Assembly: GCA_900543755.1 (NCBI GenBank)
Contig: UQSP01000003.1
Span: forward strand, 3,395 to 67,394
Direction of reading: 5' to 3'
Length of the DNA: 64,000 nt
DNA from: an uncultured Eubacteriales bacterium
GTDB lineage: Bacteria; Bacillota; Clostridia; Christensenellales; Pumilibacteraceae
Every line of letters starts with the position of its first letter. Within the stretch, counting starts at the first letter, position 1. The position numbers and the translations under genes are program-made. Positions 1 to 7,852 of this stretch are shown here, one piece after another. The notes under the pieces are model-generated. The model was not told the DNA's origin. It made no database searches and worked only from the letters and a program-made list of their open reading frames with translations.

Positions 1-150
1 AAAGAGAGCGTAAAAAGCACAGTTATTTAAAATCGATTTTTTTATTCAAAAAGAATTTTCAACGGGGAAAAATTTTAAAACCTAAAATCCTGCCGTGTAA
101 CCCTATGTAAAGGGGGGAAGCAGGGTGCAAAAGAAATTCATAAAAGCAAA

Positions 151-572
151 AACCCTTTGCAAAGGGAAAGCGGCAAAAACGGGAAGTGCTGGGGTGCTGT
201 CTATAAAGCCCAAAAAACCAACCGTTTAAAAAACTTGCAAAGGGAAAGCGGCAACGAGAAAGTATTTGGGAAAAAATCCTGATAACCCAGTTAAGAGAAA
301 GCGCAAGGAGGGAGGGGGTCGCGAAACTTTCTATAAAAGCAAAAAACCTTACCGATTAGAAAAAGACTGTTAAAAACCCTTTGCAAAGGGAAAGCGGCAA
401 AAACGGGAAGTGCTCGGGTGCTGTCTATAAACCTCAAAAAACCTGCCGTGTAAAAAAACCTGTTAAGGGAAAGCGGCAAAGAGAAAGTATTTGGGAAAAA
501 ATCTTGATAACCAAGTTAAGAGAATGCGCAAGGAGGGAGGGGGTCGCGAAACTTTCTATAAAAGCAAAAAAC
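151..572. repeat. Tandem duplication, two copies, about 224-bp period
   Basis: Copy 1 spans about 151-348 and copy 2 about 375-572. Both run from AACCCTTTGCAAAGGGAAAG through CGGGAAGTGCT, AGAAAGTATTTGGGAAAAAA and AAGGAGGGAGGGGGTCGCGA to ACTTTCTATAAAAGCAAAAA, with scattered substitutions and small indels. Each copy also contains a smaller internal echo of the AAGGGAAAGCGGCAA word. Copy 2 runs straight into the rpsT terminator. No coding potential is conserved between copies. Function unknown. Confidence 0.85.
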
Positions 573-604
573 CGCTCCGCTTTGTTAAGATGCGGAACGG
601 TTTT
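566..604 (-). terminator. Rho-independent terminator of rpsT
   Basis: On the minus strand AAAACCGTTCCGC pairs with GCGGAGCGGTTTT (one wobble) around a 10-base loop and is followed by a T-rich run. It lies 36 bp beyond the rpsT stop codon. Confidence 0.8.
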
Positions 605-639
605 AATTACTATACAAGAAAAATTATACCGAAAAGGAA

Positions 640-1176
640 TTATTCGGCGGATTCTTCTTTTGCGGCCTTTTTGGCAGTTTTCTTTGCGGGCTTAGCCTCT
701 TCGTCCTTGGATTCTTTTTTTGCGGCGGCTTTTTTGGTCGTCTTTTTAGCTGCGGCCTTTTCCGCTTCCTTGGCGGCTTCCAAAGCGGCTTTCTTTTCCG
801 CGTTTTTCTTTGCAAGCTCCTGTCTTGCGGCCTCGCGCGCTTCCTGAGCGGCTTTAGCCTTTTCGGCGGCGATGGTCTTGTTGTCCTTTTTGATTACGAC
901 AGCCTTTTTACCGCTCTTGATATCGGCGATGCGTTTAGCAATCCCCGATTTTTTGTTGGCGGCGGTGTTCTTGTGCATGATGCCCTTGGTAACCGCTTTG
1001 TCAAGCACGGACATGGTTTCGGGAAGAAGTCTTTCCGCTTCCTCTATATTGTTGGTATCGATGGCGGCGTTAATTTTTTTAACGGCGTTTTTCACCAGGG
1101 TAAGCTGAACCCTGTTGTCGGAATTCTTTTTTTCGTTGACGAGTACGCGCTTTTTCGCGGATTTGATATTAGGCAC
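640..1176 (-). CDS. rpsT: 30S ribosomal protein bS20 with long C-terminal tail
   Basis: bS20 binds 16S rRNA early in assembly of the small subunit. Residues 1 to about 90 are a full bS20 (MPNIKSAKKR start, MHKNTAANKKSGIAKRI core). Usual family length is 85-90 residues, but this protein has 178: the extra half is low-complexity Ala/Lys/Glu with KKAAKK-type repeats, resembling histone H1 or other nucleic-acid-binding tails. The start is GTG, preceded by AAGGAGAAT at good spacing. The gene is divergent from gpr, a neighbourhood also known in Bacillus (rpsT-gpr). The tail is in frame and ends just before a good terminator, so it is probably real; whether it stays on the mature protein cannot be seen. 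Confidence 0.95.
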   Translation of the reverse strand: MPNIKSAKKRVLVNEKKNSDNRVQLTLVKNAVKKINAAIDTNNIEEAERLLPETMSVLDKAVTKGIMHKNTAANKKSGIAKRIADIKSGKKAVVIKKDNKTIAAEKAKAAQEAREAARQELAKKNAEKKAALEAAKEAEKAAAKKTTKKAAAKKESKDEEAKPAKKTAKKAAKEESAE

Positions 1177-1290
1177 GGTAATTCTCCTTACAGTATAAAT
1201 TCGATAATTTTAAGGCGACAAAAAACAAAGCTTGTCACCTTTAGCTAAAGTATTTTAGCACATATAATTTTTAAAAGCAAGTTTTTTTCG

Positions 1291-1319
1291 GTATATTTTG
1301 GCGGTTTTGGCACAATATT
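1291..1319 (+). promoter_or_regulatory. Candidate gpr promoter (sporulation sigma-like), leaderless
   Basis: GTATA (1291-1295), 17 bases, then CAATATT (1313-1319) resembles the forespore SigG/SigF pattern. The -10-like element ends only 7 bases before the gpr ATG and there is no Shine-Dalgarno, so transcription could begin at or next to the start codon. This rests on sequence resemblance only. Confidence 0.4.
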
Positions 1320-1326
1320 CTTTATT

Positions 1327-2109
1327 ATGAAGCAATTTTATCCCCAAAACAGGACGGACCTTGCCGCCGAACTTATAAAAAGCAAAGTCACCCGTCTTAA
1401 CGAACACGTCAGCCGTACAGACGTCGACATCGACGAAGAAACCTCCAAAAAAATCGGGAAACCCGCCGGAAGATACACCACGGTGTTAAGCGACGCCGTC
1501 GCCAAGGGCGAACGCGAGTACTACGACCGAATTGTTTCCGCGCTTACTTCCGCCGTCAAGGATTATATCGATAAGCCGCGCGTAGTCATGATTGTGGGGC
1601 TGGGCAATCCCGGCATGACCGCGGACGCATTGGGCGCAAGCGTCGTAAAACGCATCAGGGTCACGCGCAACATCGAAAACTCCGACGGCAAAGGCGTGTG
1701 CACGTTGTGTCCCAACGTTCTGGGCGTAACGGGCATAGAAAGCTACGACATCGTAAAGGGCGCGGCGGAAAGGGTGCGCCCCGACCATATAGTGGTGGTG
1801 GATTCGCTTTGCGCCGCCGCCAGCGAGCGTCTTGCCGCAGCATTCCAGATTTCCGACGCGGGCATAACCCCGGGAAGCGGAGTAAGCAATTTCCGTTTCC
1901 GTATCGACCGCGAATCCATGGGGTGCAACGTAATTTCGGTGGGTGTTCCGCTTGTGGTTTACGCGCGCACGCTGATTAAAGAGGCGGCAGGCAACACCGT
2001 GGACGACGGGGCGGAGCTTATCGTCACGCCTAAAGACATCGACCTTATCGTGGAAGAGTGCGCTTTCATCATCGCGTCCGCGCTTAACGCCGCGCTAAGT
2101 AAGGCATAA
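1327..2109 (+). CDS. gpr: Germination protease (spore protease GPR)
   Basis: GPR degrades the small acid-soluble proteins that coat spore DNA, releasing amino acids at germination. The protein shows the N-terminal RTDLAAE motif, GLGNPGMTADALG with Asp100 and VVDSLCAA with Asp159 (counterparts of the two catalytic Asp residues of the Bacillus megaterium enzyme), and ITPGSGV. It is 260 residues, clearly shorter than the roughly 370 of Bacillus. It begins with an ATG that has no ribosome binding site. In Bacillus spoIIP follows gpr; here the next 466 bp are empty and murI comes next. The gene implies spore formation or descent from a spore former. Confidence 0.9.
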   Translation: MKQFYPQNRTDLAAELIKSKVTRLNEHVSRTDVDIDEETSKKIGKPAGRYTTVLSDAVAKGEREYYDRIVSALTSAVKDYIDKPRVVMIVGLGNPGMTADALGASVVKRIRVTRNIENSDGKGVCTLCPNVLGVTGIESYDIVKGAAERVRPDHIVVVDSLCAAASERLAAAFQISDAGITPGSGVSNFRFRIDRESMGCNVISVGVPLVVYARTLIKEAAGNTVDDGAELIVTPKDIDLIVEECAFIIASALNAALSKA

Positions 2110-2575
2110 TCCCGACAAGACCGGTTTTTGTTAACGGATTTTTATGTTTTACGGTAAGTTTTATTTGAAGCTTATATTTTTCAATTAAGTTTATACGTGA
2201 TATACGGTAAAGTCCGGCTTAGTCGATTTACGGAAAATTCATCGTTTTCTTACGCTCAGGCGGGATTTAATTTGCCGTAAATCTTCAGGCTGTGTTTTTT
2301 CCGTAAAGGCGATTAAATTTAACACAAAAACAGCCTTTAAGCTTTGCCGTTGCCGTTACAAATTAACACTAAAAGCCGATGCGCTTTGTCGGGAAAAAAT
2401 GCGGAATCCGTTTTTTTCTCGGCTATGTTAACGGCTTAATCCGATAGTGTTAAAATCATGTGCGCGGTTTGCGCGTGCGTGGGCGACGGCGCGTTAAAAA
2501 AACATATTAAATCGGAATGCCGGCAGTTGTTTTATTGTTAGAACGCGCGCGCCCGTTTCCGAATATAATGAGGGT
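2110..2575. other. Intergenic stretch, inverted repeats only
   Basis: No gene is seen. Inverted repeats are GATTTACGG (2225-2233) with CCGTAAATC (2275-2283), and AGGCTGT (2287-2293) with ACAGCCT (2330-2336); neither has a real T-run. TATAAT at 2564-2569 lies 6 bases before the murI ATG, with no good -35 at the usual distance. Confidence 0.6.
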
Positions 2576-3286
2576 ATGAGCGAGCAACCTATAGGAATAT
2601 TCGACAGCGGCGTGGGCGGGCTGAAAATTCTTGCCGCATTAAGAAAAGTTCTGCCGCGGGAAAATTATATTTACGTTTTCGACCGCAGTCATTCGCCTTA
2701 CGGCAACCGCAGCAACCGCTACATAAAAAAGCGCGCCGAAAAGGTAAGCGAAATGCTGATTAAAGAAGGGGCGAAAACGGTGGTCGTTGCGTGCAACACC
2801 GCCACCAACGTGGGAATAACCCGTCTTCGGGAAAAGTTCGGCGTGCCTTTCGTGGGGGTGGAGCCGCCCCTAAAGCCTGCCGCCGCCGCGCACAAAGAGG
2901 GTAAAATTCTGGTGCTTTGCACCTGCCGTACCGCAGTGCAGGAAAAGTTTTTGCGGCTTAAGGAAAAATACGACGACGGAAGCGTTACCGTCATTCCCTT
3001 GCCCAATCTTGCGCGCGACATCGAAAACAATTTTACCTCGCTTAAAGACCTCAAGCCCGTCGTGGACGGTATTTTTTCTCCTTACGACGGCGACAACGTG
3101 GAAAGCGTGGTTTTGGGCTGCACGCATTACTATTACGTCAAAGACCTTATAGACGCTCATTTCGGCGGTAAAGTCAAAATTTACGACGCGTGCGACGGAG
3201 TTGCAAGGCGGCTTAAGGACGTGCTGACCCAAAACGACCTGCCGGCGCAAAAAAACATAGGAAAAGTAAGATATATTTATATCTGA
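2576..3286 (+). CDS. murI: Glutamate racemase
   Basis: Interconverts L- and D-glutamate in the cytosol, supplying D-Glu for peptidoglycan. The N-terminal DSGVGG motif is intact and both catalytic cysteines are present: Cys73 in VACNTA and Cys182 in LGCTHY. VEPPLKPA matches the family VEPAIKPA segment. Length 236 is slightly short (usual about 260). Some normally conserved positions differ: the segment after the second cysteine reads GCTHYYYV and LCTCRTAV replaces the usual T-x-x-T segment. Only a weak GAGGG precedes the ATG, and a TATAAT sits just upstream, so a leaderless transcript is possible. Confidence 0.85.
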   Translation: MSEQPIGIFDSGVGGLKILAALRKVLPRENYIYVFDRSHSPYGNRSNRYIKKRAEKVSEMLIKEGAKTVVVACNTATNVGITRLREKFGVPFVGVEPPLKPAAAAHKEGKILVLCTCRTAVQEKFLRLKEKYDDGSVTVIPLPNLARDIENNFTSLKDLKPVVDGIFSPYDGDNVESVVLGCTHYYYVKDLIDAHFGGKVKIYDACDGVARRLKDVLTQNDLPAQKNIGKVRYIYI

Positions 3287-3439
3287 GCGCGTTTATCCTT
3301 GTAAAATCCCGTCCCCGCGCAAGGGCTATACTTATTCTATATACTTGATTTCCTGAACCCTGAAATAAAGCTTTTTGCCCTGACTTCCGATAAAACCATA
3401 GAGGGGGAATACGCAAAAAAAGAAATATAAAACGATTCC

Positions 3440-3482
3440 GACGCTTTTCATTAAATAAAGGAAAGCGTTTTTTAAGTTTTTT
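3440..3482 (+). terminator. Terminator after murI
   Basis: CGCTTTTC pairs with GGAAAGCG (3442-3449 with 3460-3467, one wobble), followed by TTTTTTAAGTTTTTT. Confidence 0.75.
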
Positions 3483-3491
3483 CAAGCACGC

Positions 3492-3520
3492 TTTACAATT
3501 TTTATTTTCAGGTGTAAAAT
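3492..3520 (+). promoter_or_regulatory. SigA-type promoter of the DNA glycosylase gene
   Basis: TTTACA (3492-3497), 17-base spacer, TAAAAT (3515-3520), just upstream of the GGAGG at 3530. Confidence 0.6.
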
Positions 3521-3545
3521 AGGCGTATCGGAGGCAAATTTACGT

Positions 3546-4031
3546 TTGAGTAAGATTTTACGTTGTTTTCCATATATCGCGTTTCCCGACAGCCGCGTGC
3601 TTATCCTGGGAAGTATGCCCAGCCTAAGGTCGCTTCAGCAAAATCAGTATTACGCGCACCCGCAAAACAGATTCTGGCGGGTGATGTTCGCGTTGGCGGA
3701 GGAGGAGTACAGCGCCGATTACGAAATAAAAAAACAAGTGCTTAAAAAGCTTAAGGTCGCGCTGTGGGACAGCATCGGGCTTTGCGAAAGGGAAGGGTCC
3801 ATGGACGCGGACATAAAAAACGAAACCCCCAACGATATCCGCGGGCTTTTGAAAAGCTATCCTTCGATAGAAAAAATTGCGGCAAACGGCGGGAAAAGCG
3901 CGGCTACGCTTAAAAAATTTTTTCCCGAAATAAAATTCACCGCATTGCCTTCCACCAGTCCTGCAAACGCGGCTTTTTCGTTAAGCCGTCTTATTTCGGT
4001 TTACGGCGAGTTCGTAAAAAGAGAGCCGTGA
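3546..4031 (+). CDS. DNA-deoxyinosine glycosylase, UDG family 6 type
   Basis: A small repair enzyme expected to excise deaminated bases, mainly hypoxanthine, from DNA. The 161 residues show motif 1 as LGSMPSLRSL followed by QYYAHPQNRFW, the signature of family-6 (HDG) enzymes of the uracil-DNA glycosylase superfamily. Motif 2 is LPSTSPANA near residue 140. Length fits the family. The start is TTG with GGAGG about 10 bases upstream. It is a single gene with its own promoter. Confidence 0.85.
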   Translation: MSKILRCFPYIAFPDSRVLILGSMPSLRSLQQNQYYAHPQNRFWRVMFALAEEEYSADYEIKKQVLKKLKVALWDSIGLCEREGSMDADIKNETPNDIRGLLKSYPSIEKIAANGGKSAATLKKFFPEIKFTALPSTSPANAAFSLSRLISVYGEFVKREP

Positions 4032-4064
4032 AAAAAATTACCTTAATTTTGTAACGTTTTTCTG

Positions 4065-4093
4065 TTGATTTTTTATACTTTTGGGATTATAAT
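4065..4093 (+). promoter_or_regulatory. SigA-type promoter of the MATE gene
   Basis: TTGATT (4065-4070), 17 bases, TATAAT (4088-4093). Confidence 0.65.
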
Positions 4094-4167
4094 ATTCAAA
4101 CAATCGGCAATTAAACTTTTAATCGTGCCCTTTTTTTGCACAACTAAAATTAAGGAATAACAGGACA

Positions 4168-5760
4168 ATGGCGTCTGCGACCAAAAAAAATATAGACATG
4201 ATCAACGGTCCGCTTCTTAAGAAGCTGATTGTTTTTTCCGTTCCGCTTATTCTTTCGGGCGTGCTGCAGCTATTGTTCAACGCCGCCGACGTCGTTGTTG
4301 TGGGACAGTTCGCGGGTACCGAATCGTTTGCCGGAGTCGGGTCTACGGGCTCGCTGGTCAATCTTATCACCAACCTCACAATCGGGCTTGCGGTGGGCGC
4401 AAACGTCGTTATGGCAAGGGCTATCGGCGCGCAAAGCAGGGAAAAGGCGAGTAAGATAGTACATACGTCCGTCATCGTGGCTGTTGCCGGCGGCGTTATC
4501 GTGGCGCTTATCGGATATTTTATGTCGGCAACCTTTCTCACGCTTATGAAAACCGACCCCGAGGTTATAGATAAGGCTACGCTTTATCTCGAAATTTATT
4601 TTCTCGGCAGTCCCGCGTCCGTGCTGTACAATTTCGGCGCGTCGCTTTTAAGGGCGAAGGGCGACACCAAGCGTCCGCTGTATTTTCTGATTATCGCGGG
4701 CGTGATTAACGTGGTATTAAACCTGTTTTTCGTTATAGTGCTTAACATGGACGTTGCGGGCGTCGCGGTCGCAACCGTTATTTCCCAGGCAGTTTCCGCA
4801 GTTCTGGTGGTTATATGCCTGATAAAAGATAAGGATTACTGCAAAATGTCTTTCCGCAAACTGCGCGTTCACGGCAAGGAATTTATCGAAATTCTGCGCG
4901 TGGGACTTCCTGCGGGAGTTTACAGCTCGCTTTTCTCGCTTTCCAACGTAATAATTCAGTCCGCCGTCAACGGCTTCGGCAAGGCGGTCATGGCAGGTAA
5001 CTCTGCCGGCAGTAACCTCGAGGGCTTCGTCTATATTTCGATGAACGCTTTTTATAACGCCGCCATAACTTTTACGGGACAGAACTACGGCGCCAGAAAA
5101 TATGAAAGAATAAAACGCGTTTTTCTGGATTGCCTGCTTTTGGTCACGGTTGTCGGCGTGGTGCTGGGAGTCGTTTTCCTTTTGCTTTCCCGATTTCTTT
5201 CGTCTTTATATTCTCCCGACCCCGAGGTTATAAACTATTCGATTACAAGGCTTAAGGTCGATCTTCCGCTGTATTTCACCTGCGGAGTCATGGAAGTGCT
5301 GGTGGGTGTACTTCGCGGCATGGGATATTCAATAGTCCCCATGATTATTTCGTTTCTGGGCGCCTGCGTGTTCCGTATCGTATGGGTTTTTACGGTTTTC
5401 GAAACCTGGCACTTCCTTTGGGTGCTTTACGTGTCCTATCCCGTCAGCTGGGTTCTTACTTCTGCGGCGCACCTGATCACTTATCTCGTGTGCTACCGTA
5501 AAATCATGAGGAAAGCGGCCGCAGGTTACGCGGATTTCCGCCTTGCCGCAGACAGCGAAGAATCCGAAATCCTCGATGAAGTAGCGCTTACGGACGCCGC
5601 TTCGGGTGATTCGCCCGAAGAAACCGCCGCAGCCATTTCCGAAGCGGAACTTTCCGAAACCTCCGCTTCCGACGCCTCTTTGCCCGACGGCAACCGTGAA
5701 TTGCTTTCCGAATCTGAAAAAACCGCAGACGGCAACGACGGCACGCGTTTGGCGGGCTGA
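4168..5760 (+). CDS. MATE family multidrug/metabolite exporter
   Basis: An integral membrane antiporter that expels organic cations, drugs or metabolites using a sodium or proton gradient; the substrate cannot be told. About twelve hydrophobic segments cover residues 15-450, beginning LLKKLIVFSVPLILSGVL and QLLFNAADVVVVGQFAG, typical of the MepA/NorM group. The final 75 residues are an acidic Ser/Ala/Glu-rich tail with no membrane segment, unusual for the family (normally about 450 residues) and presumably cytosolic. A ribosome binding site (TAAGGAAT) precedes the ATG. No regulator is adjacent. Confidence 0.9.
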   Translation: MASATKKNIDMINGPLLKKLIVFSVPLILSGVLQLLFNAADVVVVGQFAGTESFAGVGSTGSLVNLITNLTIGLAVGANVVMARAIGAQSREKASKIVHTSVIVAVAGGVIVALIGYFMSATFLTLMKTDPEVIDKATLYLEIYFLGSPASVLYNFGASLLRAKGDTKRPLYFLIIAGVINVVLNLFFVIVLNMDVAGVAVATVISQAVSAVLVVICLIKDKDYCKMSFRKLRVHGKEFIEILRVGLPAGVYSSLFSLSNVIIQSAVNGFGKAVMAGNSAGSNLEGFVYISMNAFYNAAITFTGQNYGARKYERIKRVFLDCLLLVTVVGVVLGVVFLLLSRFLSSLYSPDPEVINYSITRLKVDLPLYFTCGVMEVLVGVLRGMGYSIVPMIISFLGACVFRIVWVFTVFETWHFLWVLYVSYPVSWVLTSAAHLITYLVCYRKIMRKAAAGYADFRLAADSEESEILDEVALTDAASGDSPEETAAAISEAELSETSASDASLPDGNRELLSESEKTADGNDGTRLAG

Positions 5761-5968
5761 GCCGCGCCCCGTTTTTCGTAAAGATATAACTTTTCCTAGG
5801 TTTTCGGCATAACGCCGTAAATAAACCTTCAACGGCTTAAAGCTTTATGTCGCGCTTTTATTAAGTTTTATTGCGAAATTATTTAATAAAATCCTTAAAA
5901 TTTTAATCCCGAATTTTTGTCGCAGAAATTTTTCTTGCGGCGCGAAAAACATAATAACGACGCAAAAA
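5761..5968. other. AT-rich intergenic stretch
   Basis: Nothing recognised apart from the terminator at its right edge, which belongs to the minus-strand tRNA. Confidence 0.5.
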
Positions 5969-6003
5969 CAAAGACAGCTTGATATTACATCAAGCTGTCT
6001 TTG
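5962..6003 (-). terminator. Terminator of the initiator tRNA transcript
   Basis: A perfect 15-bp stem (5969-5983 with 5989-6003) around ATTAC. On the minus strand it is followed by TTTTTGCG, so it ends the tRNA transcript. A + strand role after the MATE gene is less likely because no T-run follows on that side. Confidence 0.8.
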
Positions 6004-6041
6004 TTACGGGCGCGCAAAGGGCTTAATGCCCTTTATGCTAT

Positions 6042-6116
<75 letters not shown>

Positions 6117-6118
<2 letters not shown>

Positions 6119-6344
6119 TTATAAACTGATTAGAAGTGATGCACGAACCTGCGCTGTCACGCTTCGGGTTATACTCGCTACGCTCGTGCTGCGTAGGAGC
6201 CTCGGCAAGCTACCGACTTACTCTGTCCCGCGTTATAAACTGATTAGAAGTGATGCACGAGTCTGCGCTGTCGCGCTTCGGGTTATACTCGCTGCGCTCG
6301 TGCTGCGTAGGAGCCTCGGCAAGCTGCCGACTTACTCTGTCCCG
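6117..6344 (-). repeat. Two tandem 114-bp units containing tRNA-fMet-like relics
   Basis: Units 6117-6230 and 6231-6344 are about 95% alike. Read on the minus strand, each starts CGCGGGACAGAG, close to the real tRNA 5' end (CGCGGGATAGAG). It continues through a D-arm-like AGCTTGCCGAGGCTC, then an insert of about 23 bases, then ATAACCCGAAG, which is the anticodon 3' side. It ends with the spacer that also precedes the true tRNA. The T-arm and CCA end are missing. They lie between the tRNA promoter and the functional tRNA, so they would be part of its leader. Confidence 0.8.
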
Positions 6345-6380
6345 CGATATAAATAACTAAAGGTTACTATCGGGACCTTT

Positions 6381-6409
6381 ATTATATCACTTATTTCACG
6401 GCTTGTCAA
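6381..6409 (-). promoter_or_regulatory. SigA promoter of the tRNA-fMet transcript
   Basis: On the minus strand TTGACA (6404-6409), 17 bases, TATAAT (6381-6386), the consensus promoter. It lies about 260 bp upstream of the tRNA, with the relic repeats in between. The 275 bp from 6410 to the ilvN promoter hold nothing recognised. Confidence 0.8.
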
Positions 6410-6684
6410 TACTTTTATATGAAAAAACCGTTTATAATATTCGCCGTCGGGTATTTTAGCCTAAAATTTCGACAAAAACCCGCCAAAAACGTCAAAAACC
6501 GTAAAAAAACACTGTTCGGGAACAATCGGACAATCAATTTAAAGGGCAATAAAAACCGTCGGAATGCTTTTTAAAGCTGTAAATTTCATATAAACAACAG
6601 CGGTTAAGGGCTGAAACGCGACTGCCTGTTTATGGCGGGAAGCGGTATTTTTCACAAAAAAAGCCGTAATTTTATAAAAAAGCG

Positions 6685-6713
6685 TTGACAAGCCAAATTT
6701 ATTGTGTTACAAT
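6685..6713 (+). promoter_or_regulatory. Promoter of the branched-chain amino acid operon
   Basis: TTGACA (6685-6690), 17 bases, TACAAT (6708-6713). The expected start near 6720 places the T-box at the 5' end of the transcript. Confidence 0.85.
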
Positions 6714-6719
6714 ACCGAC

Positions 6720-7020
6720 ATATATCGTTAAATGCAACGACGGAAACAGCGGAATTCGTAAGGCTAAGTTTCAGAGAGCCGGCAAAAGGGTGCAAGTCGG
6801 TACTTACTGCGAAATATCCCATCTCATTCCCGAGCAGGCGGCGCGAAAGCCGTAAGGACAACAACCTTCAGGCAAGTAGTTTCGCACGGTGACAACCGTT
6901 ATAAGTCATAAGGAGTTCCCTTGCTGAGCAGGACCGAAGTTTGTTATCGGTCAATTCGGGTGGTAACGCGGCGGATTTAAGAAAAGTCGGTCGTCCCGAG
7001 GCGGCAAGGCTTTTTTTGTT
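6720..7020 (+). promoter_or_regulatory. T-box riboswitch leader, branched-chain amino acid type
   Basis: A T-box senses uncharged tRNA and allows read-through only when its amino acid is scarce. Seen: AGAGAG (about 6773) in stem I followed by GGGTGCAAGTCGG, then the T-box AATTCGGGTGGTAACGCG (6953-6970). A terminator hairpin follows, GTCGTC/GGCGGC (6990-7005), with a run of seven T (7011-7017), and ilvN starts 56 bases later. The T-box reads GTGGTAACGCG instead of the common GTGGTACCGCG. Candidate specifier triplets in the stem I 3' side (about 6815-6830) are ATC (Ile) and CTC (Leu); I could not decide between them by eye. Confidence 0.9.
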
Positions 7021-7073
7021 TATCGGGGGTTTCCTGATTTAACGGGCACAGCATTTTCACGGAGGCCGAACAA

Positions 7074-7571
7074 ATGACCAACAGATACGTTTTATCCATA
7101 CTCGTCAAAAACCATTCGGGCGTATTAAGGCGCGTAAGCAGTCTGTTCGCGCGGCGCGGTTACAATATAGAAAGTCTGTCGGTGGGCGTTACTCAGGATA
7201 CGGACGTCAGCCGTATTACCGTAGTGGTAAGAGGGGATGAGTATATAATCGACCAGATAAAAAAACAGGTTTCCAAGCTTGTCGAAGTGATAAAAATCGA
7301 GCTTCTTGACGATGACGAGGCCGTTTACCGCGAGCTTATGCTTATCAAGGTAAAAACCACAAAGGCCACCCGTGCGGAAATTCTGGAAATTGCGGATATT
7401 TTCCGCGCGCACATTGTAGACGTCAGCATATCCGCGCTGGTGCTGGAGGCTACGGGCGACAACAAAAAGCTTGCCGCGCTGATAAGAATGCTTCAGCCGT
7501 TCACGGTTCTGGAAATAGTGCGCACGGGGCTTGCCGCGATTAACCGCGGTCCCGTATGTCTTAAGGACTGA
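7074..7571 (+). CDS. ilvN: Acetolactate synthase small (regulatory) subunit
   Basis: Binds the IlvB catalytic subunit, raises its activity and confers valine feedback inhibition. 165 residues: N-terminal ACT domain (RYVLSILVKNHSGVLRRVS, then RRGYNIESLSVG) followed by the C-terminal small-subunit domain (RELMLIKVKT ... EATG), the usual length. Gene symbol ilvH is used as often as ilvN. It has a clear ribosome binding site (GGAGGCC) and is the first gene behind the T-box. Its partner ilvB is the last gene of the cluster, about 12 kb away; the two are usually adjacent. Confidence 0.93.
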   Translation: MTNRYVLSILVKNHSGVLRRVSSLFARRGYNIESLSVGVTQDTDVSRITVVVRGDEYIIDQIKKQVSKLVEVIKIELLDDDEAVYRELMLIKVKTTKATRAEILEIADIFRAHIVDVSISALVLEATGDNKKLAALIRMLQPFTVLEIVRTGLAAINRGPVCLKD

Positions 7572-7660
7572 AAAACCTTTTTTACTACGGCAACGGGTAA
7601 AGCACTAAGCCCGCGTCCGTAAGAGAAGAAGACGGCATCATCGATTGGTATATAATCTTA

Positions 7661-7726
7661 TTATTAATGGGCTGAAGTAAAACAATTATCAAATTGTTAA
7701 TGGGTTGAAGTAAAACAATTATCAAA
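7661..7726. repeat. 33-bp tandem duplication in the ilvN-ilvC spacer
   Basis: 7661-7693 and 7694-7726 differ at two positions; the core is AATGGG(C/T)TGAAGTAAAACAA. The 281-bp spacer shows no gene or terminator. GGAGG before ilvC lies at 7837-7841. Confidence 0.85.
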
Positions 7727-7852
7727 AAGGGCAGAAAACGATTGCCGCGATAAACAAGGAAGCGCGGACGGAAAAAAGTCCGCCGCGGCGTAAAAAGCGC
7801 GGCAAACGATAAAAAATAAAAAACTTCATATATTTCGGAGGTATATAAAACC

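Larger units (their letters stand above)
1..639. other. Non-coding left end of window, repeat-rich
   Basis: No convincing gene is seen. The stretch is purine-rich on the + strand, full of short words such as GGGAAAGCGGCAAAAACGGG. It is dominated by a 224-bp tandem duplication (separate entry) and ends in the rpsT terminator. Short open frames here lack a ribosome binding site and change frame between the two repeat copies, so I do not call them genes. Confidence 0.7.

Noticed and set aside
491..847. A + strand gene overlapping the rpsT 3' end
   Set aside because: It is the antisense image of the low-complexity rpsT tail, with no ribosome binding site.
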